The notes: generated from the letters alone by a model not told the origin. 64,000 nucleotides of DNA from Mucilaginibacter kameinonensis (GCF_003675385.1 NZ_RCWZ01000001.1:1116001-1180000); one strand, 5' to 3'; positions 1-9,077 are shown, numbered from the stretch's first letter. Translations and numbers: made by a program.

Positions 1-38
1 AGCTTCAAACAATGTCAATAAATCCATATTAATAAAGT

Positions 39-2888
39 ATGAGTACAAAACCTCTTGTTGACCTGGGCGAGCAAAGTGAAGTTGAAGTTTATGGGGCCCG
101 GGTGCATAACCTGAAAAATATAGATGTTTCGTTTCCGCGTAATCAACTAGTGGTAATTACCGGGCTTAGCGGCAGCGGTAAATCATCACTGGCGTTTGAT
201 ACTATTTACGCCGAAGGCCAGCGTCGTTATATGGAAACATTTTCAGCCTATTCGCGCCAGTTTATGGGTGGCATGGAAAGGCCGGATGTGGATAAGGTAT
301 CGGGCCTGAGCCCTGTTATTGCCATTGAGCAAAAAACCACCAGCAAAAACCCGCGTTCAACTGTAGGTACCATTACCGAGATCTACGATTTTATGCGTTT
401 GCTGTTTGCCCGTGCGGGTGATGCTTACTCTTACACCACCGGTGAAAAGATGGAGCGCATGAGCGAAGACCAAATCCTGAAAACCATCGCCGAAAAATTT
501 GATGGAGAGCCGGTTAATATCCTGGCCCCGGTGGTAAAGGCACGTAAAGGCCACTACCGTGAGTTGTTCGAGTCTATCCGCAAGCAAGGTTTTTTAAAAG
601 TTTGGGTTGATGGCGCCATTGCCGATGTTGAACCCAAAATGCAGGTTGACCGTTACAAGATCCACGATATTGATATTGTGGTTGACCGCCTGGTGGTTAG
701 CGAAAAGGACAGCAAGCGTTTATATACCTCCGTTCAGCAGGCTTTAAAAATTGCTAAAGGCATCATCCGTATTGCCGATAAAGACAATAACGTATCCTAT
801 TATAGTAAATACCTGATGGATCCGGTTTCGGGTATCTCGTATGATGAACCTCAACCAAATACTTTCTCGTTTAACTCACCTTATGGTGCCTGCGAAAAAT
901 GTAACGGACTGGGTTATATTTTTGAAGTTGATGAAGCTTCGGTAATTCCTAACCCGAAACTCAGCATCATGAATGGCGGTTTAGCCCCTATTGGCGAGTA
1001 CCGCGAAACATGGATTTTCCAGGTGCTGAAATCGCTGGCAAAAAAATATGAGTTTTCGTTATCAACCCCTATCGAAAAACTTAACCGCGATCAGCTGGAT
1101 ATGATCCTGAACGGTGCACCGGAAACATTGAGTGTTGCCGTTGAATATAACAAGTGGAACGTTCAAAGCTACCAGATCACGTTTGAAGGGATCATCCGCA
1201 TGCTGGAAGAACAGCAGGAACGTCGCAACGACGAAGGCATGGACGACATGGAGAACTACCGTGTGCTCCGCACCTGCCCGGTTTGCGAAGGGGCAAGGCT
1301 TAAAAAGGAGTCACTACATTTTAAGGTAGATGGCAAAAATATATTTGAACTGGCCTGCATGGATATCAACCACCTGCAGGAATGGTTTGATGGCCTGGAA
1401 GACCGCCTCAACGAACGTCAGAATGTTATTGCTAAAGAGATCCTGAAAGAGATCCGAGCACGTATTGTGTTTTTACTGGATGTTGGTCTGAGTTATTTAA
1501 CGCTTGACCGTACGGCTAAAACCCTTTCGGGTGGTGAAGCGCAACGTATCAGGCTGGCTACACAAATTGGTTCGCAACTGATGAACGTGATGTACATTTT
1601 GGATGAGCCAAGTATTGGTTTGCACCAGCGCGACAATGAGCGATTGATCAACGCGCTTAAAAATCTGCGCGATTTGGGTAACACCGTACTGGTTGTTGAA
1701 CACGATAAAGACATGATACTGGAAGCCGACCATGTAATCGATATGGGCCCGGCAGCGGGTGTGCATGGCGGCCAGGTTGTTGCCGAAGGTACTCCGGCCC
1801 AGTTAATGGAAAAACACACGCTTACCACATCATATATTAATGGCGAGCGTGAAATCGCTATACCTAAAAAACGCCGCGAAGGCAATGGTAAAACCCTGAG
1901 CCTGAAAAAAGCTACGGGCCATAATTTGAAAAAAGTATCTGTTGATTTTCCTTTGGGTAAACTCATCGGCATAACAGGCGTATCCGGCAGTGGTAAATCA
2001 AGTTTGATCACCGAAACATTATACCCTATCCTGAACCACCATTTCTTCAGGGCGAAGAAACAACCGCTGCCTTATGAAAAAATTGAGGGACTGGAGCATA
2101 TTGATAAAGTAATTGAGATCGACCAGACGCCTATCGGGCGTACGCCGCGCTCAAACCCGGCTACTTATACCGGGGTGTTCTCGGATATCCGCAACTTGTT
2201 TGTGGCGCTGCCCGAGTCGAGGATCAGGGGTTATAAACCCGGTCGTTTCTCGTTCAACGTAAAAGGCGGCCGCTGTGAAACTTGCCAGGGAGCTGGTATG
2301 AAGGTGATTGAAATGAACTTTTTACCCGATGTGCAGGTTCCTTGCGAAGAATGCGGCGGCAGACGCTACAACCGCGAAACGCTTGAGGTACGCTACCGGG
2401 GCAAATCCATCAGTGATGTACTGGATATGAGCATTGAAGATGCTACGCCATTTTTTGAGCACATTCCGTCTATCTATCGTAAAGTAAAAACGCTAAACGA
2501 TGTAGGCTTGGGTTATATCACCTTAGGTCAGGCTTCAACCACGCTATCGGGTGGTGAGGCACAACGTGTTAAACTGGCTACCGAACTGTCTAAAAAAGAC
2601 ACGGGCAACACCTTTTATATATTGGATGAACCAACCACAGGTTTACACTTTGAAGATATCAACGTGTTGTTAGGCGTACTTAATCAATTGGTTGATAAAG
2701 GCAATACCGTTTTGGTGATTGAACACAACCTTGATGTTATTAAAGTAGTTGACCACGTAATTGACCTTGGCCCCGAAGGAGGCTCAGGCGGAGGTAACAT
2801 CCTGTTCTCCGGTACTCCTGAAGGTTTGTGCAAGGTAAAGAACAGCTTCACAGGCAAGTTTCTGAAAAAAGAAATGGGATTGCAATAG
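39..2888 (+). CDS. uvrA: Excinuclease ABC subunit A
   Basis: UvrA is the damage-recognition ATPase of nucleotide excision repair; a dimer loads UvrB at lesions. The 949-residue length is normal for the family. Two ABC modules are visible: Walker A GLSGSGKSS at residues 42-50 and a second GVSGSGKSS near 646, each with an LSGGEAQR signature (near 494 and 839). Zinc-binding pairs are CEKC (near 285) with CPVC (near 412), and CETC with CEEC (about 745-770). The ATG at 39 starts a typical short N-terminus. It is the first gene of the window; nothing shows whether it is co-transcribed with what lies upstream. Two hairpins follow it at 2895-2929 and 2961-2998. Identification is secure. Confidence 0.98.
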   Translation: MSTKPLVDLGEQSEVEVYGARVHNLKNIDVSFPRNQLVVITGLSGSGKSSLAFDTIYAEGQRRYMETFSAYSRQFMGGMERPDVDKVSGLSPVIAIEQKTTSKNPRSTVGTITEIYDFMRLLFARAGDAYSYTTGEKMERMSEDQILKTIAEKFDGEPVNILAPVVKARKGHYRELFESIRKQGFLKVWVDGAIADVEPKMQVDRYKIHDIDIVVDRLVVSEKDSKRLYTSVQQALKIAKGIIRIADKDNNVSYYSKYLMDPVSGISYDEPQPNTFSFNSPYGACEKCNGLGYIFEVDEASVIPNPKLSIMNGGLAPIGEYRETWIFQVLKSLAKKYEFSLSTPIEKLNRDQLDMILNGAPETLSVAVEYNKWNVQSYQITFEGIIRMLEEQQERRNDEGMDDMENYRVLRTCPVCEGARLKKESLHFKVDGKNIFELACMDINHLQEWFDGLEDRLNERQNVIAKEILKEIRARIVFLLDVGLSYLTLDRTAKTLSGGEAQRIRLATQIGSQLMNVMYILDEPSIGLHQRDNERLINALKNLRDLGNTVLVVEHDKDMILEADHVIDMGPAAGVHGGQVVAEGTPAQLMEKHTLTTSYINGEREIAIPKKRREGNGKTLSLKKATGHNLKKVSVDFPLGKLIGITGVSGSGKSSLITETLYPILNHHFFRAKKQPLPYEKIEGLEHIDKVIEIDQTPIGRTPRSNPATYTGVFSDIRNLFVALPESRIRGYKPGRFSFNVKGGRCETCQGAGMKVIEMNFLPDVQVPCEECGGRRYNRETLEVRYRGKSISDVLDMSIEDATPFFEHIPSIYRKVKTLNDVGLGYITLGQASTTLSGGEAQRVKLATELSKKDTGNTFYILDEPTTGLHFEDINVLLGVLNQLVDKGNTVLVIEHNLDVIKVVDHVIDLGPEGGSGGGNILFSGTPEGLCKVKNSFTGKFLKKEMGLQ

Positions 2889-2894
2889 TTATCC

Positions 2895-2929
2895 CAAACT
2901 TACGAAGTTTTAAAAACTTCGTAAGTTTG
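2895..2929. repeat. Perfect 16-bp inverted repeat after uvrA
   Basis: Arms 2895-2910 and 2914-2929 are perfectly complementary with a 3-nt loop; the core reads AAACTTACGAAGTTT. A diverged copy lies at 36530-36562, so this is a dispersed repeat and not only a local terminator. Confidence 0.8.
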
Positions 2930-2960
2930 ATTCGATCCAGGACAATCAACAAATAATTTA

Positions 2961-2998
2961 ACAGCGTATACCTGATCGGATATGCTGTTTTTGTTTTA
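2961..2998 (+). terminator. Probable rho-independent terminator of uvrA
   Basis: ACAGCGTAT pairs with ATATGCTGT (one G-T pair) across a 10-nt loop and is followed by TTTTGTTTT. It ends just before the small antitoxin-like gene. Confidence 0.65.
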
Positions 2999-3010
2999 TA
3001 TCTTTAATAG

Positions 3011-3238
3011 ATGGAAGCAATAACGATTAAACATTTTAAGAAAAATATAAAATCGTGTTTTGATAAGGTCTGTGCTGATCGTAAGCCACTTGTGGTTACA
3101 GATATCTCGCACGGTGATATTGTAATCTTGTCGAAGGCCGAATACGACAGCATGGAAGAAACTTTCTATCTTCTTAAAAATCCGAGAAATGCTGCCAGGC
3201 TACTACAAGGCACTGAGGAATATAAACAAAACAAGTAA
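3011..3238 (+). CDS. Orphan YefM/Phd-family antitoxin-like protein
   Basis: A 75-residue protein resembling YefM/Phd antitoxins, which bind the operator of their own operon and neutralise a RelE/YoeB-type mRNA interferase. The family pattern is visible: N-terminal MEAITIKHFKKNIKSC, a central VVTDISHGDIVILSKAEYDSMEET, and a C-terminal YLLKNPRNAARLL segment where toxin-binding residues normally lie. No toxin gene is adjacent: the next gene starts 51 nt later and encodes a DUF885 protein, and uvrA lies upstream. A variant -7 box (TATCTTTA, 2999-3006) precedes the ATG. It may be a decayed toxin-antitoxin module or a free-standing regulator. Confidence 0.75.
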   Translation: MEAITIKHFKKNIKSCFDKVCADRKPLVVTDISHGDIVILSKAEYDSMEETFYLLKNPRNAARLLQGTEEYKQNK

Positions 3239-3289
3239 GTTCTAAATCTCCATTCCTTTCCTTAGCTTTATCTTTTTAACAACACCTTC

Positions 3290-5074
3290 ATGAAAAAAAT
3301 ATTACTCGCGCTATTTATAGCAGGTTCGTTTGCGGCCTGTAATCAGCCTAAGCCAAACGATACAGGCAGTGCTATCCCAGCCAATAAAGATTTGGCAAAA
3401 GTTTTTGAAGATTACTTTCAGGATGGCTTAAAGCTTTACCCGCTTAATGCCACCTACATTGGCGACAGGCGCTATAATGACCTGTTACCCAATGACGGCT
3501 CGGCCGAGTTTTTGAAAAAAGCATATGATTACAACTCAGTTTACCTATCGAAAGTAAAAAACTTTGAAAGAGCCGAGTTGAATACTGACGACCAGCTATC
3601 CTATGATATTTTCACTTACGAGGTACAGCTATCGCTTGATAACTTTAAGCACCATTTTGAGTATATGCCATTCAACCAGTTTTATGCCCTACCCATTACC
3701 ATGGGGCAATTAGGCTCGGGTTCGGGAGCGCAACCTTTTAAAACTGTTGTTGATTATAACGACTGGCTTAAACGCTTATCGGCTTTCCAGATCTGGGCTG
3801 ATACTGCCATCTCTAATTTTAACAAAGGCATCAAAGCGGGTGTAGTGTTACCGAAATCACTGGTTGTTAAAATGATTCCTGAATTGCAGGATCTGGTATC
3901 AAAAGATGTAGAAAAAAGTTTATTCTACGGGCCGGTTACCAACATGCCAAAAGATTTTTCGGATGCTGACAAAAAGCAACTGACCGAAGCGTATAAAAAA
4001 GCTATCACTACCATAGTTAACCCTACATACCAAAAACTGGCCGATTACCTGAAAAACCAGTACCTGCCGCACGCGCGTGCTACCTCAGGCTTTTCATCGT
4101 TACCGGATGGTACCGCCAAATACACTTACTTAGTTAAACAGCAAACCACTACCGATAAAACCCCTGAAGAAATTTATCAGCTGGGCTTAAAAGAAGTCGC
4201 CCGCATCCGCGGATTGATGGACAGTATCAAAACCAGTGTTGGCTTTAAAGGCGATCTGAAAGCGTTTTTCGAATACATGAAAACCGACCCTAAGTTTACG
4301 CCTTATAAAACACCTAAGGATGTGCTTGATGCTTTTGAAAATATTCACAAACGCATGGAGCCCAACCTGAAAAAAATGTTTAACCATGTGCCTAAAACTC
4401 CGTTCGAGATCAGGCAGACCGAGGCTTTCCGTGCGGCATCTGCCAGTGCGGAGTATAACCAGGGTTCGGCAGACGGCACCCGTCCGGGCATTTTTTATGT
4501 ACCGATACTGGATGCCACCAAGTTCAATACCACATCAGGCATGGAGTCGTTGTTTTTACATGAGGCTATCCCTGGTCATCATTACCAGATCTCTCTAACC
4601 CAGGAAAATACATCATTGCCGAAATTCCGCCGGTTTGATCCCGGAGAAACGGCATACGTAGAAGGCTGGGCGCTGTATTGTGAATCCCTGGGTAAAGAAC
4701 TGGGATTATACACCGACCCATACCAGCATATGGGGGCCTTGGGCGATGAAATTCACCGCGCAATCCGTTTGGTAGTTGACGTTGCCATCCACACCAAAGG
4801 CATGACCCGCGAACAGGCCATTAAATATATGATGGATAACGAAGCCATCAGCGAGCAGGGAGCAACCGCCGAAATTGAACGCTACATGGCTATCCCCGGT
4901 CAGGCGTTGAGCTACAAAATAGGTGCGCTCAAAATCCGTGAGCTACGTAACAAATATGAAAAACAATTAGGCAGCAAGTTCAATATCGCCGAATTCCATA
5001 ACCAGGTACTAAAAGATGGCGCTATGCCGATGGCTGTTTTTGAAGCTAAAATGGATGCCTGGGCTGCGAAGTAG
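3290..5074 (+). CDS. DUF885 family lipoprotein, putative metallopeptidase
   Basis: A 594-residue protein with a lipoprotein signal (lipobox SFAAC, Cys17), so probably anchored in the outer or inner membrane facing the periplasm. The rest matches the DUF885 family, whose members carry a zinc-protease-like HExxxGHH motif; here HEAIPGHH is at about 424-431, followed by a downstream ETAYVEGWALYCE segment that may supply a further metal ligand. Members are thought to be carboxypeptidase- or dipeptidase-like, but the substrate is unknown. It is a single gene with repeats downstream. The family call is firm; the peptidase activity is inferred from the motif. Confidence 0.85.
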   Translation: MKKILLALFIAGSFAACNQPKPNDTGSAIPANKDLAKVFEDYFQDGLKLYPLNATYIGDRRYNDLLPNDGSAEFLKKAYDYNSVYLSKVKNFERAELNTDDQLSYDIFTYEVQLSLDNFKHHFEYMPFNQFYALPITMGQLGSGSGAQPFKTVVDYNDWLKRLSAFQIWADTAISNFNKGIKAGVVLPKSLVVKMIPELQDLVSKDVEKSLFYGPVTNMPKDFSDADKKQLTEAYKKAITTIVNPTYQKLADYLKNQYLPHARATSGFSSLPDGTAKYTYLVKQQTTTDKTPEEIYQLGLKEVARIRGLMDSIKTSVGFKGDLKAFFEYMKTDPKFTPYKTPKDVLDAFENIHKRMEPNLKKMFNHVPKTPFEIRQTEAFRAASASAEYNQGSADGTRPGIFYVPILDATKFNTTSGMESLFLHEAIPGHHYQISLTQENTSLPKFRRFDPGETAYVEGWALYCESLGKELGLYTDPYQHMGALGDEIHRAIRLVVDVAIHTKGMTREQAIKYMMDNEAISEQGATAEIERYMAIPGQALSYKIGALKIRELRNKYEKQLGSKFNIAEFHNQVLKDGAMPMAVFEAKMDAWAAK

Positions 5075-5106
5075 TAGTAAAAGAAAATCACTACAGTAAA
5101 AAAAGC

Positions 5107-5180
5107 GTCATTACGAGGAACGAAGCAATCCCCGATTAGCAGGTCCGCCCTGTATAGTTTGAGATTGCTTCGTTCCTCAT
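5107..5180. repeat. REP-like palindrome, copy 1
   Basis: The left arm (GTCATTACGAGGAACGAAGC) pairs imperfectly with the right arm (GATTGCTTCGTTCCTCAT) around a core containing CCCGATTAGCAGGTCCGCC. It is the same element as 13286-13365, with the same core orientation. It fills much of the 346-bp gap between the DUF885 and VOC genes. Confidence 0.85.
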
Positions 5181-5285
5181 TCTTATTACAACACAAAACA
5201 TCTTTTTCGATAAGTACAGCAGGCTTACATGGCGAAGAAGATGCTTCGTTCCTCAGCATGACAAGCGGTTAAAATGGGGGGCATA

Positions 5286-5344
5286 CTGAGCCTGTCGAAG
5301 CATGGTGGGCAGGGCCTCTGCGCGCGAGTCTTCGACAGGCTCAG
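5286..5344. repeat. 15-bp inverted repeat CTGAGCCTGTCGAAG
   Basis: CTGAGCCTGTCGAAG at 5286-5300 and its perfect reverse complement at 5330-5344 enclose a GC-rich loop. A short element of this sequence type is common in bacterial intergenic DNA. It lies between convergent genes, so it could end transcription from both sides. Confidence 0.8.
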
Positions 5345-5420
5345 ACTGACAGGTCTGACTAGGGGGGTAATTCATTAGGAAAAAAAATTAAATCCGAAAT
5401 CGAACATTTGAAATCCGAAA

Positions 5421-5843
5421 TCACAAAACCTGGTTAAACTCCAACCGCTCACCATCCGGCCCGGTAATGTTAAAATATTTACAGCCGTTTTTCCAGAATT
5501 GCAGAAATACAGGTTCGGGTTCAAGGATATTTAAGCCTGCTTCTTTAACGGTTTTAAATGTAAGGTCGATATCATCCACATCAAAGGCCACATGATCCAC
5601 ATGCCCGTTTGAACGCGCACGAATCTCAGCTAATGAAACTTCGGGAAGCTGATACAATTCCATGATCATGTTGCCGCGCTGCATCATGATGCAGGTGCCA
5701 GTACCGCCATTATCCGTAAACGGGGCCTGCATTACGTTGTTGAAGCCCAGTCTGCTGTAAAATTGCTGTGATACTTCAATGTTGGTTACCGGTATACCTA
5801 TATGTTGTATGCCGTTAATTGCTAAATTTATAACGTTTGCCAT
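5421..5843 (-). CDS. VOC (glyoxalase/bleomycin-resistance fold) protein
   Basis: A 140-residue single-chain vicinal-oxygen-chelate protein with two beta-alpha-beta-beta-beta modules. Candidate metal ligands are His14 (IQHIGIPV), a Glu in the IMELYQLP strand, a His in HVDHVAFDVDD, and Glu in the C-terminal RLEFNQ. Family members include glyoxalase I, fosfomycin thiol transferases and dioxygenases. The neighbouring divergent gene is bshA (bacillithiol synthesis), so a thiol-dependent detoxification role is an attractive but unproven inference. The ATG at 5843 is the natural start. Confidence 0.85.
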   Translation of the reverse strand: MANVINLAINGIQHIGIPVTNIEVSQQFYSRLGFNNVMQAPFTDNGGTGTCIMMQRGNMIMELYQLPEVSLAEIRARSNGHVDHVAFDVDDIDLTFKTVKEAGLNILEPEPVFLQFWKNGCKYFNITGPDGERLEFNQVL

Positions 5844-6015
5844 GTTGATAATCAGCTATTTGTTTGAGCTTCTAATATACGTTTAAACACAAGGAATAAA
5901 TTTAAGTTGCGGAGCCAATAAGCGATATTATCATCCGGTCATCATTTTACACAGCCTTAACACATTTGATGTAAATTGCTGTTAAACTTGCACCAATTAA
6001 AACATATTCATATTA

Positions 6016-7158
6016 ATGAAAATCGGAATTGTTTGTTACCCAACCTTTGGCGGAAGCGGGGTTGTTGCCACTGAACTTGGTAAAGCCCTTGCAGACCGTG
6101 GTCACCAGGTTCATTTTGTAACCTATAACCAACCTGCGCGGTTGGATCTCTTTTCCGAAAACCTGTTCTATCACGAAGTTTCGGTTTCTAACTATCCGCT
6201 GTTTGATTTTCCGCCCTATGAGCTGGCCCTGGCAAGCAGGTTGGTTGATGTGGTGCGTCATGAGCAGTTGGATGTACTACATGTGCACTATGCTATCCCC
6301 CATGCTTCGGCCGCTTTTATGGCTAAGCAGATCCTGATGACCTATGGCATTTATATCCCGGTAGTAACTACACTGCACGGTACTGATATTACCCTGGTTG
6401 GTAAAGACCGCACCTTTAAACCCGTGGTAACTTTTTCTATCAACCAAAGCGATGGCGTAACCGCGGTCTCGCAAAATCTTAAGGATGATACTTACAAGTT
6501 TTTTGATATTAAGAAGGACATCCTCGTGATCCCTAACTTTATTGATCTTACCAGGTTCAGCCTTAAACCTAAAGATCACTTTAAGAAAGCGATTGCTCCT
6601 TCGGGCGAAAAGATCCTGGTACATACCTCCAACTTCCGTAAGGTAAAACGTACCGAAGATGTGGTGAAGATTTTTGCCAAGGTGATTAAAAAAATCCCAT
6701 CTAAATTGTTGATGGTGGGCGATGGTCCGGAACGTTCTATGTGCGAACAGCTTTGCCGCGATTTGGGTGTTACCGATAACGTACGCTTTTTAGGTAAACA
6801 GGATGCCGTTGAAGAAATCCTTTCCGTATCCGATCTGTTCCTGATGCCATCTCAATCAGAAAGTTTTGGTTTGGCGGCGCTGGAAGCGATGGCTTGTAAA
6901 GTGCCTGTGATTAGTAGTAACGCAGGAGGTTTGCCCGAATTAAATGTTGACGGATTAACTGGATTTTTGAAAGAACCGGGCGATATAGATGGTATGGCCG
7001 AAAAAGCAATATTTATTTTGGAAGATGAAGAACGTTTAGCTAAATTTAAAGAAAATGCGCTGGCGCACGCCAAAGAGTTCGAATTATCTACCATTTTGCC
7101 CAAGTACGAGAACTTTTATTTAGAAGTAATTGAGCAAAGTAAAGCTAAGGCTGTTTAA
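6016..7158 (+). CDS. bshA: N-acetyl-alpha-D-glucosaminyl L-malate synthase BshA
   Basis: A 380-residue GT4-fold glycosyltransferase. BshA joins UDP-GlcNAc and L-malate in the first step of making bacillithiol, the low-molecular-weight thiol of Firmicutes and many Bacteroidota. The N-terminus MKIGIVCYPTFGGSGVVATE is diagnostic for BshA, with VHYAIPHA near residue 90, TTLHGTDITLVG near 118, and the donor-binding SESFGLAALEAMACKVPV segment near 280. The length equals the family's. bshB and bshC are not in the window. It is divergent from a VOC gene at 5843. Confidence 0.95.
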   Translation: MKIGIVCYPTFGGSGVVATELGKALADRGHQVHFVTYNQPARLDLFSENLFYHEVSVSNYPLFDFPPYELALASRLVDVVRHEQLDVLHVHYAIPHASAAFMAKQILMTYGIYIPVVTTLHGTDITLVGKDRTFKPVVTFSINQSDGVTAVSQNLKDDTYKFFDIKKDILVIPNFIDLTRFSLKPKDHFKKAIAPSGEKILVHTSNFRKVKRTEDVVKIFAKVIKKIPSKLLMVGDGPERSMCEQLCRDLGVTDNVRFLGKQDAVEEILSVSDLFLMPSQSESFGLAALEAMACKVPVISSNAGGLPELNVDGLTGFLKEPGDIDGMAEKAIFILEDEERLAKFKENALAHAKEFELSTILPKYENFYLEVIEQSKAKAV

Positions 7159-7265
7159 CCAACAGTTGTAATAAACCTGATACAATTCTGAAAATATTCT
7201 TAAAAAGTTAAATTTTATCGGTTTCGTTAATTAATTTAGTTTTTCACTCCTAAAAGTTAAAACTT

Positions 7266-7457
7266 ATGGCAAAGCACACACTAAAAAGCGGACAACTCCT
7301 TAAGTACATCGGAAAGAAATGGAAAAACCTGCATATAGGTCATCCATTAAAATTTATGGGGTACGATGAGAATAGTTTCGCCGACATCTGGGTGGAATAC
7401 CAGGGTAAATTAATGCTTCTGGCTCTGAAGGATGTGGAAACACTAAGCATTGCTTAA
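7266..7457 (+). CDS. Small conserved-looking hypothetical protein
   Basis: A 63-residue basic protein with no signal peptide or membrane segment. It begins MAKHTLKSGQLLKYIGKKW and contains an alternating hydrophobic pattern (SFADIWVEYQGKLMLLALKDVETL) that suggests a small beta-barrel such as an SH3-like fold. No family was recognised. Coding is supported by its isolated position, a clear ATG and a strong terminator right after it (7499-7541). Confidence 0.65.
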   Translation: MAKHTLKSGQLLKYIGKKWKNLHIGHPLKFMGYDENSFADIWVEYQGKLMLLALKDVETLSIA

Positions 7458-7498
7458 GTAGAATAACTTGAGCCGGTCGGTTCAAGCCGGCCTGGAAA

Positions 7499-7541
7499 AA
7501 TAGCCTTACTCATGCACACGTGCTAAGTAAGGCTATTTTGT
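7499..7541 (+). terminator. Rho-independent terminator
   Basis: AATAGCCTTACT (7499-7510) pairs perfectly with AGTAAGGCTATT (7526-7537), followed by TTGTTTT. It ends the 63-residue gene and insulates the fluoride riboswitch transcript. A GC-rich hairpin (GCCGGTCGG...CCGGCC region) lies just before it. Confidence 0.85.
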
Positions 7542-7567
7542 TTTAGAAAAAAAGAAACCTATATTAG
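7537..7567 (+). promoter_or_regulatory. Promoter of the fluoride riboswitch transcript
   Basis: A Bacteroidota-type promoter: -33 TTTG (7537-7540), a 19-nt spacer, and -7 TATATTAG (7560-7567; one mismatch to TAnnTTTG). Initiation would fall near 7572, just before the aptamer. Confidence 0.6.
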
Positions 7568-7574
7568 CATCACA

Positions 7575-7629
7575 AAAGGAAATGGTGTCTTCCTACTTAA
7601 CCGCCCTAAAAAGCTGATGGCGCCTACAG
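7575..7629 (+). ncRNA. Fluoride riboswitch (crcB motif)
   Basis: The aptamer consensus is readable: a GGAA/TTCC hairpin around ATGGTGTC, then TTAACCGCC, then GCTGATGGCGCCTAC. These match the conserved GATGGNGT, AACCGC and GCTGATGRCNCCTAC blocks of the crcB RNA, which binds fluoride through magnesium ions. A terminator hairpin follows (7640-7668), and then a gene whose product has fluoride-CLC hallmarks. The aptamer, expression platform and target agree, so the call is strong although no covariance search could be run. Confidence 0.92.
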
Positions 7630-7639
7630 ATAATTAACT

Positions 7640-7668
7640 CACAGGCTTTTGTCCTGTGCTAATTTTTT
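7640..7668 (+). terminator. Riboswitch expression-platform terminator
   Basis: CACAGG (7640-7645) pairs with CCTGTG (7653-7658), followed by CTAATTTTTT. It sits between the aptamer and the start codon, so fluoride binding would be expected to prevent this terminator from forming (inference from the class). Confidence 0.75.
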
Positions 7669-7691
7669 GTGGGTAAATAAATATCAGCAGT

Positions 7692-9074
7692 ATGCAAAAC
7701 CAACTTTTTTCTTCGCAACATTTCGCAATTCTAAAAAACGCCCTCCGGTGGACGGTCATTATCATTCCTATAGCTGTAGTTATTGGTAGTGCGGTGGCGT
7801 TGTTTCTGTGGTTGCTGAGTTGGGCTATTCATTTTAGGTTTGCACACAACTGGTTGTTGTACCTGTTGCCGCTGGCCGGTATTGCTATCTTTTTTATCTA
7901 TAAGCTTTTTGGCGGCTCTGCCGAAAAGGGAAATAATTTGATTATTGACGAGATCCATAACCCCGGCGGAGGGGTGCCTAAACGGATGGCCCCGCTGGTG
8001 CTCATTACTACCTTCATCACGCACTTGTTCGGTGGTTCGGCCGGGCGTGAGGGTACGGCCGTGCAAATGGGTGGCAGTTTAGCTCAGATGATAGGTAAAT
8101 GGCTAAAGCTGAATGATGCTGACACGCAGACGGTACTTACCGCAGGTATAGCCGCGGGCTTCGGGGCAGTGTTTGGCACGCCATTAACCGGCGCTGTTTT
8201 TGCCATGGAAGTATTAACCATTGGCCGGGTACAGTATAACGCACTGCTGCCCTGCCTCATAGCTGGTATAGTTGGCGACGTAACGGTAGCAGCCTGGGCC
8301 GTTCATCATACGCCCTATCATATCGATATTATCCCTCTTATCCCGCATTGGTTTTCGGGATATATTTCAACCGATCTGTTGCTGATCATGAAAACGATAG
8401 TAGCGTCAATTGCTTTCGGCCTGGCCAGTTACCTGTTTGCGAAAATGGTTCATGGTATTAAAAGCTTTTTTACCAAATACATAAAAACGCCCTGGCTTAT
8501 CCCTTTTATTGGCGGCTTGATCATCATAGCGCTTACTTTCATTAACGGAAAACCCGATTATTTAAGCTTAGGTGTGGATGCCGAACATTTGGGTGCCATT
8601 ACTATTCCCTCGGCATTTCATGCCGGCGGTGCCGATACCTGGAGCTGGCTCTGGAAAACAATTTATACTACGGTAACGCTTGGCACCGGTTTTAAAGGCG
8701 GCGAGGTAACACCGCTGTTTTATATCGGCGCTACTTTGGGCAATACTTTGTCCAGTGTACTGGATGCGCCGGTAAGCCTATTTGCCGCTTTAGGCTTTAT
8801 TGCTGTTTTTGCGGGAGCAACCAACACACCACTGGCTTGTACTTTTATGGGGATAGAGCTTTTTGGAGGCGAACATGCCTTGTTGTTTGCCGTGGCATGT
8901 TTTACTGCTTACCTTTTCAGCGGGCACACCGGTATCTACGGTTCGCAAAGAATTGGTGTAACCAAACTCAGTGATGATCCGACTGATGACAAAACGCTTT
9001 CGGACGCAATGAAAAAGCGTAGTTACCTGTACCAGAAACTGGCAAAATACAGCCCATTAAAAGGAAACGATTAA
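7692..9074 (+). CDS. CLC-F type fluoride/proton antiporter
   Basis: A 460-residue polytopic inner-membrane protein of the CLC family. The gating-glutamate motif is GREGT (Glu120), with Thr in place of the Pro of chloride-type GREGP. The N-terminal selectivity motif reads GGGVP (92-96), so the central chloride-coordinating Ser of GSGIP is missing. The later motif is FKGGEVTPL instead of GxFxP. These differences mark the CLC-F branch, which exports fluoride in exchange for protons. The fluoride riboswitch directly upstream supports the assignment independently. Databases often call such proteins voltage-gated chloride channel family protein. It is a single-gene unit, convergent with a methyltransferase gene. 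Confidence 0.9.
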   Translation: MQNQLFSSQHFAILKNALRWTVIIIPIAVVIGSAVALFLWLLSWAIHFRFAHNWLLYLLPLAGIAIFFIYKLFGGSAEKGNNLIIDEIHNPGGGVPKRMAPLVLITTFITHLFGGSAGREGTAVQMGGSLAQMIGKWLKLNDADTQTVLTAGIAAGFGAVFGTPLTGAVFAMEVLTIGRVQYNALLPCLIAGIVGDVTVAAWAVHHTPYHIDIIPLIPHWFSGYISTDLLLIMKTIVASIAFGLASYLFAKMVHGIKSFFTKYIKTPWLIPFIGGLIIIALTFINGKPDYLSLGVDAEHLGAITIPSAFHAGGADTWSWLWKTIYTTVTLGTGFKGGEVTPLFYIGATLGNTLSSVLDAPVSLFAALGFIAVFAGATNTPLACTFMGIELFGGEHALLFAVACFTAYLFSGHTGIYGSQRIGVTKLSDDPTDDKTLSDAMKKRSYLYQKLAKYSPLKGND

Positions 9075-9077
9075 GAT

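Noticed and set aside
7692..9074. Chloride channel annotation for the CLC gene
   Set aside because: The GREGT, GGGVP and FKGGEVTPL motifs and the fluoride riboswitch upstream favour fluoride export.
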